From: Aromatoleum buckelii
GTDB lineage: Bacteria > Pseudomonadota > Gammaproteobacteria > Burkholderiales > Rhodocyclaceae
Length of the DNA: 64,000 nucleotides
Direction: 5' to 3'
NCBI RefSeq assembly: GCF_012910785.2
Contig: NZ_WTVH02000010.1
Span: forward strand, 1,178,001 to 1,242,000
The notes under the pieces are model-generated. The model saw only the letters and a list, made by a program, of their open reading frames with translations. It was not told where the DNA came from and ran no database searches. Numbering within the stretch: position 1 is the first letter of the stretch; every line of letters begins with the position of its first letter. Below, in pieces: positions 42,163 through 51,782 of the stretch. The translations under genes were made by a program, and so were the position numbers.

Positions 42163-44886
42163 ATGAGAGCTTCCTCGCCGCCCTCGACGCGCGGCTTCGT
42201 CCTGCGCCTGCTGTCGGCAGCGGTGCTCCGCTATCCGCAACGCACTGCCGTGGCGCTCGGCTTGGTCGTCCTCGCGAAACTCGCCGTGGTCGCCGTGCCG
42301 CTGGCGCTGAAAGCGATCATCGACAACCTCGGCGCCGCCCCGGTCGCCGTCCTCCCGGTTTTCCTGCTGCTCGGCTACGCGCTGCTGCGCTTTCTCGGCA
42401 CGTTCTTCAGCGAAGTGCGCGACGTGGTGTTCGTGCTCGTCACACAGAAGACGGTGTCGGGATTTCTCCTCGACGTATTCCAGCACCTGCATCGCCTCAG
42501 CTCGCGTTTCCATGCCCAGCGCCGCATGGGCGGCGTCACGCGCGACGTCGAGCGCGGTACGGCGGGCATCGGTTTTTTGCTGGGCGTCGGGCTGTTCACG
42601 ATCCTGCCGACGATGGTCGAAATCATCGCAGTGATCGTGATCATGACGCTCAACTACAGCGACTGGTTCACCGGCGTCATCCTCGCGACCTTCCTCGTGT
42701 ATTCGAGCTTCACGGTGCTGTTCACCGAGCGCCGCGCAATCTACCAGCGCGCGCTCAATGAACTCGATTCCAGCGCCAACGGGCGGCTCGTCGACAGCCT
42801 GCTGAACCACGAGACCGTCAAGTACTACACCAACGAGCGCTACGAGCACCGGCGCTTCGGCACCATCCTCGACGACTGGGTGGACGTCGGCGTCAAGAAC
42901 CAGAAGGCGTTGTCGATGCTGCACATCGGCCAGAGCGCGATCATCGCGGTCGGCGTCGCCATCGTGATGCTGCTCGCGGCGCAGAACGTCGTGCAGGGCA
43001 CGATGACAGTCGGTGACTTGGTGCTGGTCAACGCCTACGTGATCCAGATCTGCCTGCCGCTGAACTCGCTCGGTTTCGTCTTTCGCCAGACCCGCGATGC
43101 GGCGGTCAACGCCGAGAAGATGCTGCGCCTGCTCGAACAGAAGCCCGAGATCGGGGAGGTGGCGCAGGCCGCGGACCTCGCGGTTTCGCGCGGCGAGGTG
43201 CGCTTCGAGCACGTCGACTTCGGCTACGAGTCGAACCGGCAGATCTTGCGGGACGTCAGCTTCACGATTTCGCCCGGCGGCACGGTGGCCGTCGTCGGCG
43301 GCAGCGGTTCGGGCAAATCGACGCTGGCGCGGCTGCTGTTCCGCTTCTACGAAGTCGGCAGCGGGCGCATCCTGATCGACGGCGCCGATATCCGCGAAGT
43401 CTCGCTGCACAGCCTGCGCGCCGCGCTCGGCATCGTGCCGCAGGACACGATCCTGTTCAACGACACCGTCGCGTACAACATCGCCTACGGGCGTCCCGGC
43501 GCGTCGCTCGCCGAAGTGATCGACGCGGCCAAGGCCGCCCACGTGCACGACTTCATCTCGGCGTTGCCGAACCAATACGACACCGAAGTCGGCGAACGCG
43601 GCGTGATGCTGTCGGGCGGCGAAAAGCAGCGCATCGCGATCGCGCGCGCGATCCTCAAGAATCCGCCGATCCTGGTGTTCGACGAAGCGACGTCGGCGCT
43701 CGACACGCGCTCCGAGCGGGCGATCCAGGACGAGCTCGACCGGCTGGCGAAGACACGCACGACGCTGATCATCGCGCACCGCCTGTCGACGGTCGTCGAT
43801 GCGGACGAGGTCCTCGTGCTCGAACACGGTCGCGTCGTCGAGCGCGGCTCGCACGACCATCTGCTGCGCCAGGGCGGGATCTACGCGCAGCTGTGGCAGC
43901 TGCAGCGCCAGCAGCAGGAAGTCGAGCGCGCCGAACGGGGCCTCGCGACGCAGCAGATCAACCTCGTCGCGCTGCTCGCCGGCGTCGTCGATGGCCTTCG
44001 CGCCACGATCGACGCGCGCGGCATCGGCTTCTACAGCACGATCACCGCCGATCCGGTGCGCATCACCGGCGATCCGGGGCTGCTGCAGCAGGTGATGTGG
44101 GCGCTGGCCGAGAACGCGATCGCCTCCACGCCGCCGGGAGGGCGCGCCGAGTGGCGCATCGAGCGCGTCGGCGAGCGCCTGCGCGTGAGCTTCATCCATG
44201 CCGGGAAGACGGCCGACGCGGAGCCGCCGCCCGCTGCCGGAGTACCGCCGCTCGACCTGACGGCCATCCGCGCGATCGTCGAGCAGCACCACGGCACGAT
44301 CGAGCTGCGGCGCGACCCGGACGGGGACGTGCGGGCGATCGTCGAGTTTCCGCTGCGGGGGGCGCCAGCGATCGGCGCCGTTGCCGCGGAGGGCGGCACC
44401 GAGCCTGTCGCGGGCACTCCGGCGCTCGCGGCGCCGTCGATTTCAGGAATCAACGTGCTGGTCGTCGATGACAACGCCGAAATACGGGCGCAGCTCGAGG
44501 AGATGCTGAACCGGCACGGGGCGTTGTCGCGTTCCAACCCGTCCGGCACAGCGGCCCTCCAGTGGCTGTTCGCACTGCCGCGTTCCCGATGGCCGGACAT
44601 CCTGGTCTGCGACGTCGCGCTCGGCGACGAGGACGGCTACGAGGTGATCCGGCAGCTGCGCCGCTTCGAGGTCGAGCACGGGTTCGGCCTCGCCGACCGT
44701 CTGCCCGCGATTGCGCTGAGCGCCTATCGCGGTGATCACCGCATGCGCGCGATGCTCGCCGGGTTCCAGGTGTGCATCGCCAAGCCGGTCGACGCCGACG
44801 AGCTCGTCGCCGTAATCGCGAACCTTGCCGGACGGCGTGCTGATTCTCCTTCGCCTGCGCCACCGGCCCTCGAACCGCCGCCATGA
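42163..44886 (+). CDS. ABC exporter fused to a degenerate kinase ATPase domain and a receiver domain
   Basis: 907 residues from ATG 42163, a start with only a distant AGGGG; ATG 42130 is an alternative. The first 300 residues are a six-helix ABC-B (Atm1/MsbA-like) membrane domain. The nucleotide-binding domain has GGSGSGKSTLA near residue 379, LSGGEKQR near 484, ILVFDEATSALD near 503 and IIAHRLS near 537. A Gln-rich helix (LWQLQRQQQEVERAERGL) follows. Residues 605-735 align in pattern with a histidine-kinase HATPase (LLQQVMWALAENAIASTPPG), but the G1 and G2 loops that bind ATP are replaced. A receiver spans about 761-880 with Asp817 in LVCDVALGDE and Lys in CIAKPVDADE. Confidence 0.9.
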   Translation: MRASSPPSTRGFVLRLLSAAVLRYPQRTAVALGLVVLAKLAVVAVPLALKAIIDNLGAAPVAVLPVFLLLGYALLRFLGTFFSEVRDVVFVLVTQKTVSGFLLDVFQHLHRLSSRFHAQRRMGGVTRDVERGTAGIGFLLGVGLFTILPTMVEIIAVIVIMTLNYSDWFTGVILATFLVYSSFTVLFTERRAIYQRALNELDSSANGRLVDSLLNHETVKYYTNERYEHRRFGTILDDWVDVGVKNQKALSMLHIGQSAIIAVGVAIVMLLAAQNVVQGTMTVGDLVLVNAYVIQICLPLNSLGFVFRQTRDAAVNAEKMLRLLEQKPEIGEVAQAADLAVSRGEVRFEHVDFGYESNRQILRDVSFTISPGGTVAVVGGSGSGKSTLARLLFRFYEVGSGRILIDGADIREVSLHSLRAALGIVPQDTILFNDTVAYNIAYGRPGASLAEVIDAAKAAHVHDFISALPNQYDTEVGERGVMLSGGEKQRIAIARAILKNPPILVFDEATSALDTRSERAIQDELDRLAKTRTTLIIAHRLSTVVDADEVLVLEHGRVVERGSHDHLLRQGGIYAQLWQLQRQQQEVERAERGLATQQINLVALLAGVVDGLRATIDARGIGFYSTITADPVRITGDPGLLQQVMWALAENAIASTPPGGRAEWRIERVGERLRVSFIHAGKTADAEPPPAAGVPPLDLTAIRAIVEQHHGTIELRRDPDGDVRAIVEFPLRGAPAIGAVAAEGGTEPVAGTPALAAPSISGINVLVVDDNAEIRAQLEEMLNRHGALSRSNPSGTAALQWLFALPRSRWPDILVCDVALGDEDGYEVIRQLRRFEVEHGFGLADRLPAIALSAYRGDHRMRAMLAGFQVCIAKPVDADELVAVIANLAGRRADSPSPAPPALEPPP

Positions 44887-44940
44887 CCTCAACTTGGCGG
44901 TCCCAGCGCTTCCCCGAACCCCACCCCGGAGCAGCCCGAC

Positions 44941-45504
44941 ATGACGACACTGAATGAAGATGCACCTGCCTACCCCGGCACCGGCAGCCACTACCTCACG
45001 CCTGCCGCGGCCCGCCGCGCGATCGCGCTGACGGCGCCGATGATCGAGCACGCGATGCGCGACCGCAGCGTCGTCGGCAGCGGCTTTCTCCACGTCGTTG
45101 TCATGGACCCGTGCCGGCCGCCCGGCGCCACGTCGTTCGAGGAGGCGATCCTGCACGAGCACACGTTCGGCGACCGCACCGCATGGGACGCCGATTACGC
45201 CGCGTTCGCACGCGCGAAGGCGCGGCTGAGCTGGATCACCGGCAGGGACGGCCGGGTCCTGCAGCAGCAGTTCCCACACCTGCTGCGCACCGGCGACACG
45301 CTGCTCGCGGGCGGGGTGTGTCTGGATGGCATCGTCGTCGCCGCGAGCGGCGCGTTTCCGTGGTACGACGAGGTGTTCGCCGGGACCGTCGCGCTGTGCT
45401 TGCGGGCGCTGGCGCGGGAAGCGCGCGAGGCGGAGCGCGACACCCTGAAGCTGGCGCCACGCGCACCCGAGGCGGAACCGCCGTCGCTGTTGCGGCCACG
45501 TTGA
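44941..45504 (+). CDS. Hypothetical protein, GlcG/HbpS-like pattern
   Basis: 187 residues with CGGAG about 10 bases before the ATG. RRAIALTAPMIEHAMRDRSV, VVMDPCRPPGATSF, FARAKARLSW near residue 90 and DTLLAGGVCLDGIVVAASGA near 120 are arranged like the GlcG/HbpS (DUF336) fold, in which VVD, KA and GGxPL motifs recur. The match is weak: typical key residues are not all present, and a Cys-rich variant loop is seen. I would call it hypothetical with this tentative relationship. It sits 54 bases after the ABC-receiver fusion and could be its partner. Confidence 0.55.
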   Translation: MTTLNEDAPAYPGTGSHYLTPAAARRAIALTAPMIEHAMRDRSVVGSGFLHVVVMDPCRPPGATSFEEAILHEHTFGDRTAWDADYAAFARAKARLSWITGRDGRVLQQQFPHLLRTGDTLLAGGVCLDGIVVAASGAFPWYDEVFAGTVALCLRALAREAREAERDTLKLAPRAPEAEPPSLLRPR

Positions 45505-45621
45505 GGATCCGATCGGTGGCGGAGGACGCCAGGCACCCCAATTGCTCTTCCATGCGTGCCACGTGCATGCGGGCTGCACTCGTTCCCCGCGCCCCGCATC
45601 CGCCGGGCCACGGAGGCAGTC

Positions 45622-46101
45622 TTGGATACGATCCTCGCCGAACTCAGTGCCGGGCTGGGCGGGTTCCAGGAACTCGCAAGGCCCGTGCTGCGCCTCATGG
45701 TTGCGCTGCTGTGCGGCGCCGTCATCGGCATGCAGCGCGAACGCGCAGGAAAGGCCGCAGGATTGCGCACCCATATTCTCGTCGCATCCGGTTCGACGCT
45801 GTTCGTCATCGCCGCGGTGGAAGGGGGCATGGACAGTTCCGGCCTATCGCGCGTCATTCAGGGGCTGATCACCGGCATCGGTTTCCTCGGCGCGGGCGCG
45901 ATCCTGAAGCGCGAAAGGGAAAACAACATCCGCGGGCTGACGACCGCTGCGGGGATATGGATGACGTCTGCAATCGGTGTGACGATCGGAACGGGGCGTT
46001 TCGGTGTTGCGATTGCCGCGACCGTGATCACGTGGGTCGTGCTTTCGGTGCTGCGCCAGATCGAAATCTGGACCGACACCGAAGGCAACGACCGTCCCTG
46101 A
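45622..46101 (+). CDS. MgtC/SapB family membrane protein
   Basis: 159 residues from a TTG start behind ACGGAGG. The MgtC membrane domain is recognisable: VALLCGAVIGMQRERAGKAA, GLRTHILVASGSTLFVIAAV, ITGIGFLGAGAILK and RGLTTAAGIWMTSAIGVTIG. Four membrane helices are expected and the long C-terminal soluble domain of Salmonella MgtC is absent. MgtC-type proteins help survival at low magnesium and inhibit ATP synthase in Salmonella; the role here is unproven. Upstream ATGs give unlikely N-termini. Confidence 0.88.
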   Translation: MDTILAELSAGLGGFQELARPVLRLMVALLCGAVIGMQRERAGKAAGLRTHILVASGSTLFVIAAVEGGMDSSGLSRVIQGLITGIGFLGAGAILKRERENNIRGLTTAAGIWMTSAIGVTIGTGRFGVAIAATVITWVVLSVLRQIEIWTDTEGNDRP

Positions 46102-46201
46102 CCCCCTTGCATCCGCCGGGGTGTAGCAACGCGGTGGAACCCCGCGGCCGGGCCCGCGTCGTATCAACACGCCCTTCATGATGTTCGACAAGGAGATTTC
46201 G

Positions 46202-46411
46202 ATGGCCAGCACAGAACGGGAACCCGCATGCACCGATCCTTCGGTGCATAAGCCGAAGGATTCGCATGTCGAGGATCTGATCGACGAATCGAGCGAAGAG
46301 AGCTTTCCGGCAAGCGACCCGCCGGCCGTGTCCCCCAAGCGCGACCCCGTCGCGCCGAAGACCGGCGAAACCTCCGAACGGGGCGACAAGGCGAAGAACG
46401 AAGGCACATAA
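46202..46411 (+). CDS. Small acidic protein with SFPASDPPA motif
   Basis: 69 residues with AAGGAG before the ATG. EDLIDESSEESFPASDPPAV near residue 24 matches a motif found in many small uncharacterised proteins of Betaproteobacteria and rhizobia. The rest is charged and probably disordered. An in-frame ATG at 46178 would add 8 residues but has a poorer binding site. No function is known. It ends about 150 bases before the convergent GH15 remnant; that gap has a GGGCCCC/GGGGCCC inverted repeat around 46454-46485. Confidence 0.75.
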   Translation: MASTEREPACTDPSVHKPKDSHVEDLIDESSEESFPASDPPAVSPKRDPVAPKTGETSERGDKAKNEGT

Positions 46412-46561
46412 CCCCGTGAAGGCCGTGACCCGACAGGGGATGCGGCCAGAGGGCCCCTATGCCGAGTGACACAAGCGGGGCCCGCGGCGAACTCGCCCGC
46501 GCTCCTCGCGGATGCCGACCGTCGATCGAAGCGTTTTCCGGAACGGCCCGCCACAATCAAA

Positions 46562-47607
46562 TCAGGGCCCGGGCGGAAGATGGTCGGCTCCTCGGTCCTC
46601 CGCAGGCCCATGGGCAGAGATCAGGTTGTGGGCGGAGTTGATCAGCGCGATGTGGGAGAAGGCCTGCGGAAAGTTGCCCAGTTGTCGCTTCAGCCGGGGG
46701 TGGTATTCCTCGGACAGAAGGCCAAGATCGTTGCGCAGCGCAAGCAGCTGCTCGAACAAAGCGAGCGCGTCATCGCGACGGCCGAGCATTAGGTAGGCAT
46801 CGACGAGCCAGAAGGTGCAGGCGAGAAACGCACCCTCGTCGCCCTCCAGCCCATCGGGCGTCTCGTTCGAGCGGTAGCGCAGCACCAGACCATCCACCCG
46901 CAATTCCCGCTCGATCGCCTCCACAGTGCTCGCGAAACGGGGATCCGCGGCGGGCAGGAACCCGACCTGGGCCATCAGCAGCAACGAGGCATCGAGTGCG
47001 CTGCCGCCGTAGTACTGCACGAAACTGCGCTTGGCCTCGTTCCAACCGTGGCGGCAGATATCGTCGTGAATCTGTTCGCGTATCGCACGCCAGCGCCCGA
47101 TCGGCCCTTCGAGCCCGAAGCCTTCCACGGCCTTGACGGCACGGTCGAACGCCACCCAGCACATCAGCCGCGAGTGCGTGAAGTGGCGCTTGCCCCCGCG
47201 CACCTCCCAGATCCCCTCGTCGGGCTGGTTCCAGTCCTCCTCCAGCTGGCGCAGGATGGTTTTTTGCAGGCGCCAAGCGTGCTCGCTCGCACCAGCCGCA
47301 CCAGATCGATGTAGTGCTCGTCGTCGGTGAAGGGCATGAAGTCGATCAGCGTGACCCGGCCTTCGTCGGTTTCGAAGGTGGTCTCGAGAATCGCGGTGTT
47401 GGGGCGGTAGCGGCGGGTGACTTTCCGCACCGGGGCGGTCGGCGCGATCTGCTATGAGCCGTTGTCCTCGTCGCCGAGCACGAGGGCGAAGCAGGCGTCG
47501 CTGTCGAAGCGGGGCAGGCAAAGCCAGTCGATCGAGCCGTCCCGCGCCACCAGCGCGCCGGTAAAGGTGTTGCCGATGAAACCGTAGTCTTCGATGGGCT
47601 TGCTCAT
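46562..47607 (-). pseudogene. Glycoside hydrolase family 15 (glucoamylase/trehalase-like), broken
   Basis: The start at 47607 gives [20 protein letters not shown], the usual N-terminus of GH15 proteins of about 600 residues. An in-frame TAG at 47452-47454 follows DEDNGS. The frame then continues to VTLIDFMPFTDDEHYIDLVR near 47290, after which the text shifts frame. It joins a C-terminal half (LQKTILRQLEEDWNQPDEGI, WEVRGGKRHFTHSRLMCWVA, ALINSAHNLISAHGP). About 250 residues normally carrying the catalytic core, including the general acid Glu, are missing at this junction. So it has a nonsense codon plus an internal deletion with a frameshift. The SDR gene ends 4 bases upstream, so both were one operon. 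Confidence 0.85.
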
Positions 47608-47610
47608 GGC

Positions 47611-48447
<837 letters not shown>

Positions 48448-48588
48448 GGCGTGGGCGATTCAGTGTTCACCAAGCATGGCTCGCTGTGACTAGCGTTTGT
48501 ACTGAAAGCGGCTGATGTCGCTGGTGCGGCGGTTCGCGGCAAAACGCGGATCCGGCCTAACGCTTCGTAAGGCGTCCGGGTGGGTCTG

Positions 48589-49149
48589 CTATTTGCCGCG
48601 CAACGGCTGCAACGCGCCAGTCCAAGCCACCAGCTGGTCCAGCATCGCATTAACAGACTTCTCGTGATGCGCAGCAGGCTTGAAGGTGCTGAAGTTTTCG
48701 AAGTCGGTGAAGAGCGAGAACATCACTTGGTTACGGACTGTGGCCACCTGAACTTCGGCCATGACCAGCCGCAGGTGCTCGACCGCCCGGGCGCCACCCG
48801 CACTGCCGTAGCTGACGAAGGCAGCGGCCTTGTTGTTCCATTCCTTGTACAGGTAGTCGATGGCGTTCTTCAGAGCCGCTGACGTGCCGTGGTTGTACTC
48901 TGGAGTGACGAAGACGAAGCCATCGAAGGAATCGATTTTCGCCGCCCACGCCTTCGTGTGGGGCTGGCTGTACTGTCCCCTCGATGGCGGTACCGGCTCG
49001 TCGAGCAGCGGCAAATTGGCCTCCTTGAGATCCACGAGCTCGAACTGGGCATCGGTCCGTCTCGAAGCGATGTCGAATACCCATTTCGCCACCGCCTCGC
49101 CATTGCGCCCGGGACGGGTGCTGCCAATAATCACTGCAATCTTGATCAT
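48589..49149 (-). CDS. NADPH-dependent FMN reductase
   Basis: 186 residues with AGGAAT before the ATG. IAVIIGSTRPGRNGEAVAKW is the flavodoxin-like FMN phosphate loop. FVFVTPEYNHGTSAALKNAI carries the conserved PEYN motif near residue 82. GSAGGARAVEHLRLVMAEVQ follows. It resembles ArsH/ChrR-type quinone or azo-reductases of the FMN_red family. It probably reduces quinones or other electrophiles in the cytoplasm. No neighbour indicates the substrate. Confidence 0.9.
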   Translation of the reverse strand: MIKIAVIIGSTRPGRNGEAVAKWVFDIASRRTDAQFELVDLKEANLPLLDEPVPPSRGQYSQPHTKAWAAKIDSFDGFVFVTPEYNHGTSAALKNAIDYLYKEWNNKAAAFVSYGSAGGARAVEHLRLVMAEVQVATVRNQVMFSLFTDFENFSTFKPAAHHEKSVNAMLDQLVAWTGALQPLRGK

Positions 49150-49301
49150 GTTGGTATTCCTTCTGTTGTTCGCCGGTAGAGCAAGCTGCGAGCGGTAAAG
49201 TTAAGCTCGACACCGGGCCGATAGCCTAAGCTCTGGCGCTCAACATCACTCGTGCAGCGTCACCCCATGCAGTGGTCGAAAGCCCCGACGAAGCCAGAAA
49301 C

Positions 49302-50531
49302 TCAGCAAATCAAACGGCAGCGTATTGTCCCGTCTATCGCGTTGAGTTCGTCGAACGCCACTTGGCGCGCTTCGGCGTCGACGTCGATGACCACATAGCC
49401 GACGTGCTGGGTCGTCTGCAGGTACTGGGCGACGATGTTCAGCCCGGCTTGCGAAATGCGGTCGTTGATGCGGGCGAGCATGCCCGGAACGTTATGGTGG
49501 ATGTGCAGGACGCGGCACTGGCCTTCGTGCGCGGGCAGCGACACTTCGGGGAAGTTCACCGCCGAAACCGTCGATCCGTTGTTCGCATAGCGGGCGAGCT
49601 TGGCCGCGACCTCGCGCCCGATGTTCGCCTGCGCTTCGGCCGTCGAGCCGCCGATGTGCGGAGTCAGGATGACGTTGTCGAAGCGCAGCAGCGGGGAGAC
49701 GAACGGTTCGTCGTTGGACTTCGGTTCGGCCGGGAACACGTCGATGGCCGCGCCGAGCAGATGGCCGGACGCGAGCGCGTCGGCGAGGGCGTCGATGTCG
49801 ACGACCGTGCCGCGCGACGCGTTGATGAGGAAGCTGCCGGGCTTCATCGCACCGAGGCGAGTCCCATCCATCATGTTCCGCGTCGCCGGGGTCTCGGGGA
49901 CGTGCAGGCTGACGACGTCCGACGCCGCCAGCAACTCGTCGAGCGACCCCAGCTGATGCGCGTTGCCGAGCGACAGCTTGGCCTCGATGTCGTGATATAC
50001 GACTTTCATGCCGAAGTGCTCGGCGAGCACGCCCACTTGCGTACCGATATGGCCATAGCCGACGATGCCGAGCGTCTTGCCGCGGATCTCCCACGAATTG
50101 CTCGCGCTTTTCATCCATCCGCCGCGATGCAGCAGCGCGTTTTTCTCCGGAATGCCGCGCATCAGCATGACGATCTCGGCGAGCACGAGCTCGGCCACGC
50201 TGCGGGTATTCGAGAACGGCGCGTTGAACACCGGGATGCCGAGCAGCGCCGCCGCCTCCAGGTCGACCTGATTCGTGCCGATGCAGAAGCAGCCGATGCC
50301 GAGCAATTTCGGTGCGTGTCTGAGCACTTCCTCGGTGAGCCGGGTGCGCGAGCGGATGCCGACGAAGTCCGCGTCGGCGATCGCATGGAGGAGCTCGTCG
50401 CCGGTCAGCGCACCGGGGCGCGCATCGACGCGCGAATAGCCGCTCGTGGCGAGCGTCTCGACCGCGGTTGCGTGAATGCCTTCGAGCAGCACGAACCTGA
50501 AATCGAAGTGGTGCAGCGGTGAATTTTGCAT
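49302..50531 (-). CDS. serA: D-3-phosphoglycerate dehydrogenase
   Basis: 409 residues, the E. coli SerA length. GIRSRTRLTEEVL, KLLGIGCFCIGTNQVDLEAA and GKTLGIVGYGHIGTQVGVLA (GxGxxG) give substrate and NAD sites. The catalytic triad is Arg in the NASRGTVVDIDAL segment, Glu in FPAEPKS and His in LTPHIGGSTAEAQ. A C-terminal ACT domain (HHNVPGMLARINDRISQAGL) starts near residue 340, implying serine feedback. It begins serine synthesis. An SDR-type alternative can be ruled out by the 2-hydroxyacid dehydrogenase motifs. Confidence 0.94.
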   Translation of the reverse strand: MQNSPLHHFDFRFVLLEGIHATAVETLATSGYSRVDARPGALTGDELLHAIADADFVGIRSRTRLTEEVLRHAPKLLGIGCFCIGTNQVDLEAAALLGIPVFNAPFSNTRSVAELVLAEIVMLMRGIPEKNALLHRGGWMKSASNSWEIRGKTLGIVGYGHIGTQVGVLAEHFGMKVVYHDIEAKLSLGNAHQLGSLDELLAASDVVSLHVPETPATRNMMDGTRLGAMKPGSFLINASRGTVVDIDALADALASGHLLGAAIDVFPAEPKSNDEPFVSPLLRFDNVILTPHIGGSTAEAQANIGREVAAKLARYANNGSTVSAVNFPEVSLPAHEGQCRVLHIHHNVPGMLARINDRISQAGLNIVAQYLQTTQHVGYVVIDVDAEARQVAFDELNAIDGTIRCRLIC

Positions 50532-50601
50532 GATCGGGCCTCCCGCCGTCCGGTGAATGCTCGTCCGGCCCGCCTCGCGCCCGCAGGCCCCGCAGCAGGG
50601 C

Positions 50602-51111
50602 TCACGACGATTCGTGGAGACAGGCGAAATAGTACGGCACGCGCATCAGTGCGTAGTGTGCGCCTGCATCCCTGACTTCGTTGCGACCACCGGAAAAACG
50701 GTGTGTTTCGCTGAAGATCGCCGGATCGTCGTCGTCGTTTTTGCCGGTGCGGAACGCCCAGGCGAAGCACTGCGTTCCGGCCGGAATTTCATCGTCGACC
50801 GCTTCGGCGACGCCGGTGTTCGCGATCGCCAGGTTCGCGGCGCTTTTTTTCAGTGCTCCTTGCGCCATTTCGCGCGCGACTTCTTCGCTCGTCAGGTTGA
50901 AGCGTTCGATCGTCTCCCGCTTCACGCCGAGGCACTGCTCTTTCGCTTCGCACGAATAGACCACATACGCGCAGTCGAGCAGCGCGCCGGCGCCCGGGAT
51001 GTCTGCCAACCGCGCCGCGATCAGCCCGGCGGTACAGGACTCGGCAGTCACCAGCACGAGCCCGTTCTGCTTCATGAACGCTGCAATGTCTTCGATCGGT
51101 TCCATTTTCAT
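50602..51111 (-). CDS. CinA C-terminal domain family amidohydrolase
   Basis: 169 residues. VLVTAESCTAGLIAARLADI near residue 20 carries the Ser of the nicotinamide nucleotide amidohydrolase (PncC) site, and GALLDCAYVVYSCEAKEQCL and TGVAEAVDDEIPAGTQCFAW follow. Canonical PncC has GIAGPxGG in place of GVAEAVDDE, so substrate may differ. The protein lacks the CinA N-terminal MoCF-like domain. It is a cytoplasmic enzyme of NMN recycling in the family. It lies 70 bases upstream of serA and 92 bases downstream of a small membrane protein gene. Confidence 0.85.
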   Translation of the reverse strand: MKMEPIEDIAAFMKQNGLVLVTAESCTAGLIAARLADIPGAGALLDCAYVVYSCEAKEQCLGVKRETIERFNLTSEEVAREMAQGALKKSAANLAIANTGVAEAVDDEIPAGTQCFAWAFRTGKNDDDDPAIFSETHRFSGGRNEVRDAGAHYALMRVPYYFACLHESS

Positions 51112-51203
51112 CGCGTTTCCCGTTGTCGCGCAGCACCGCCCGGAGCGGCGTCGTAAGCCGGTCGAGCAATTGCGGTGCCTCGCCAGGCGGTGGTGAACAC
51201 GGA

Positions 51204-51689
51204 CTATCGACGCCGCCGATCGCGATGCAACGTCCGGGTGAGGGACGGCAACATGAGGCCCAGCGCGAACGCGAGATAGACCACGGCCAGCGATTCGGGA
51301 CTCAGGCGGCGCTCGAATCCGGGCGTCAGCCGTTCCGGCGTCAGACGCAGATCGACGAAGCATGCGGCGGCCGACACGCCGAGCGCCGTGGCGATCGTGC
51401 GCGCTGCGCCGACCCGCGGTCCGGCGCGGGCAATGCGTTCCTCGAACAGCAGCGCCCACAGGATCGACATCGCATGGTGGATGCCGGCGCCCGGGAGCGT
51501 ATATCGCAGGGAAGGCTTCTGCTGGCGCAGCGCGACGCCGCGCCAGATCCAGTGGCTGACCGCATTGACCGGCGCGAACACGCTGCAACAATCGCGCTGG
51601 CCGCCGCAGGCAAGCGCGACCAGCGAGACGATCCCGGCACCGCTGCCGGAAACAACGGCGTGGCGCAGCACGCGCAGCCAGTCGGTCAT
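51204..51689 (-). CDS. Hypothetical membrane protein
   Basis: 161 residues; CGGAG lies about 9 bases before the ATG. Several hydrophobic segments are visible: VVSGSGAGIVSLVALACGGQ, GAGIHHAMSILWALLFEERI, IATALGVSAAACFVDLRL and LAVVYLAFALGLMLPSLTRT. No catalytic motif is recognised. Similar proteins occur in Burkholderiales and Rhodocyclales without a known role. It is divergent from the epimerase-DoxX gene with 93 bases between. Confidence 0.65.
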   Translation of the reverse strand: MTDWLRVLRHAVVSGSGAGIVSLVALACGGQRDCCSVFAPVNAVSHWIWRGVALRQQKPSLRYTLPGAGIHHAMSILWALLFEERIARAGPRVGAARTIATALGVSAAACFVDLRLTPERLTPGFERRLSPESLAVVYLAFALGLMLPSLTRTLHRDRRRR

Positions 51690-51782
51690 GGTTCGCTCCG
51701 TCGGTCTGGATGATGGAAGAGGGCGGGAGCCCGCTTTTGCGTCACGTATGCAAGCGCGGAGCCCGCGTGCAGGAGAAGCGCG

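Noticed and set aside
46454-46485. GGGCCCC/GGGGCCC inverted repeat between converging genes
   Set aside because: No T tract and a long loop; too weak for a terminator call.
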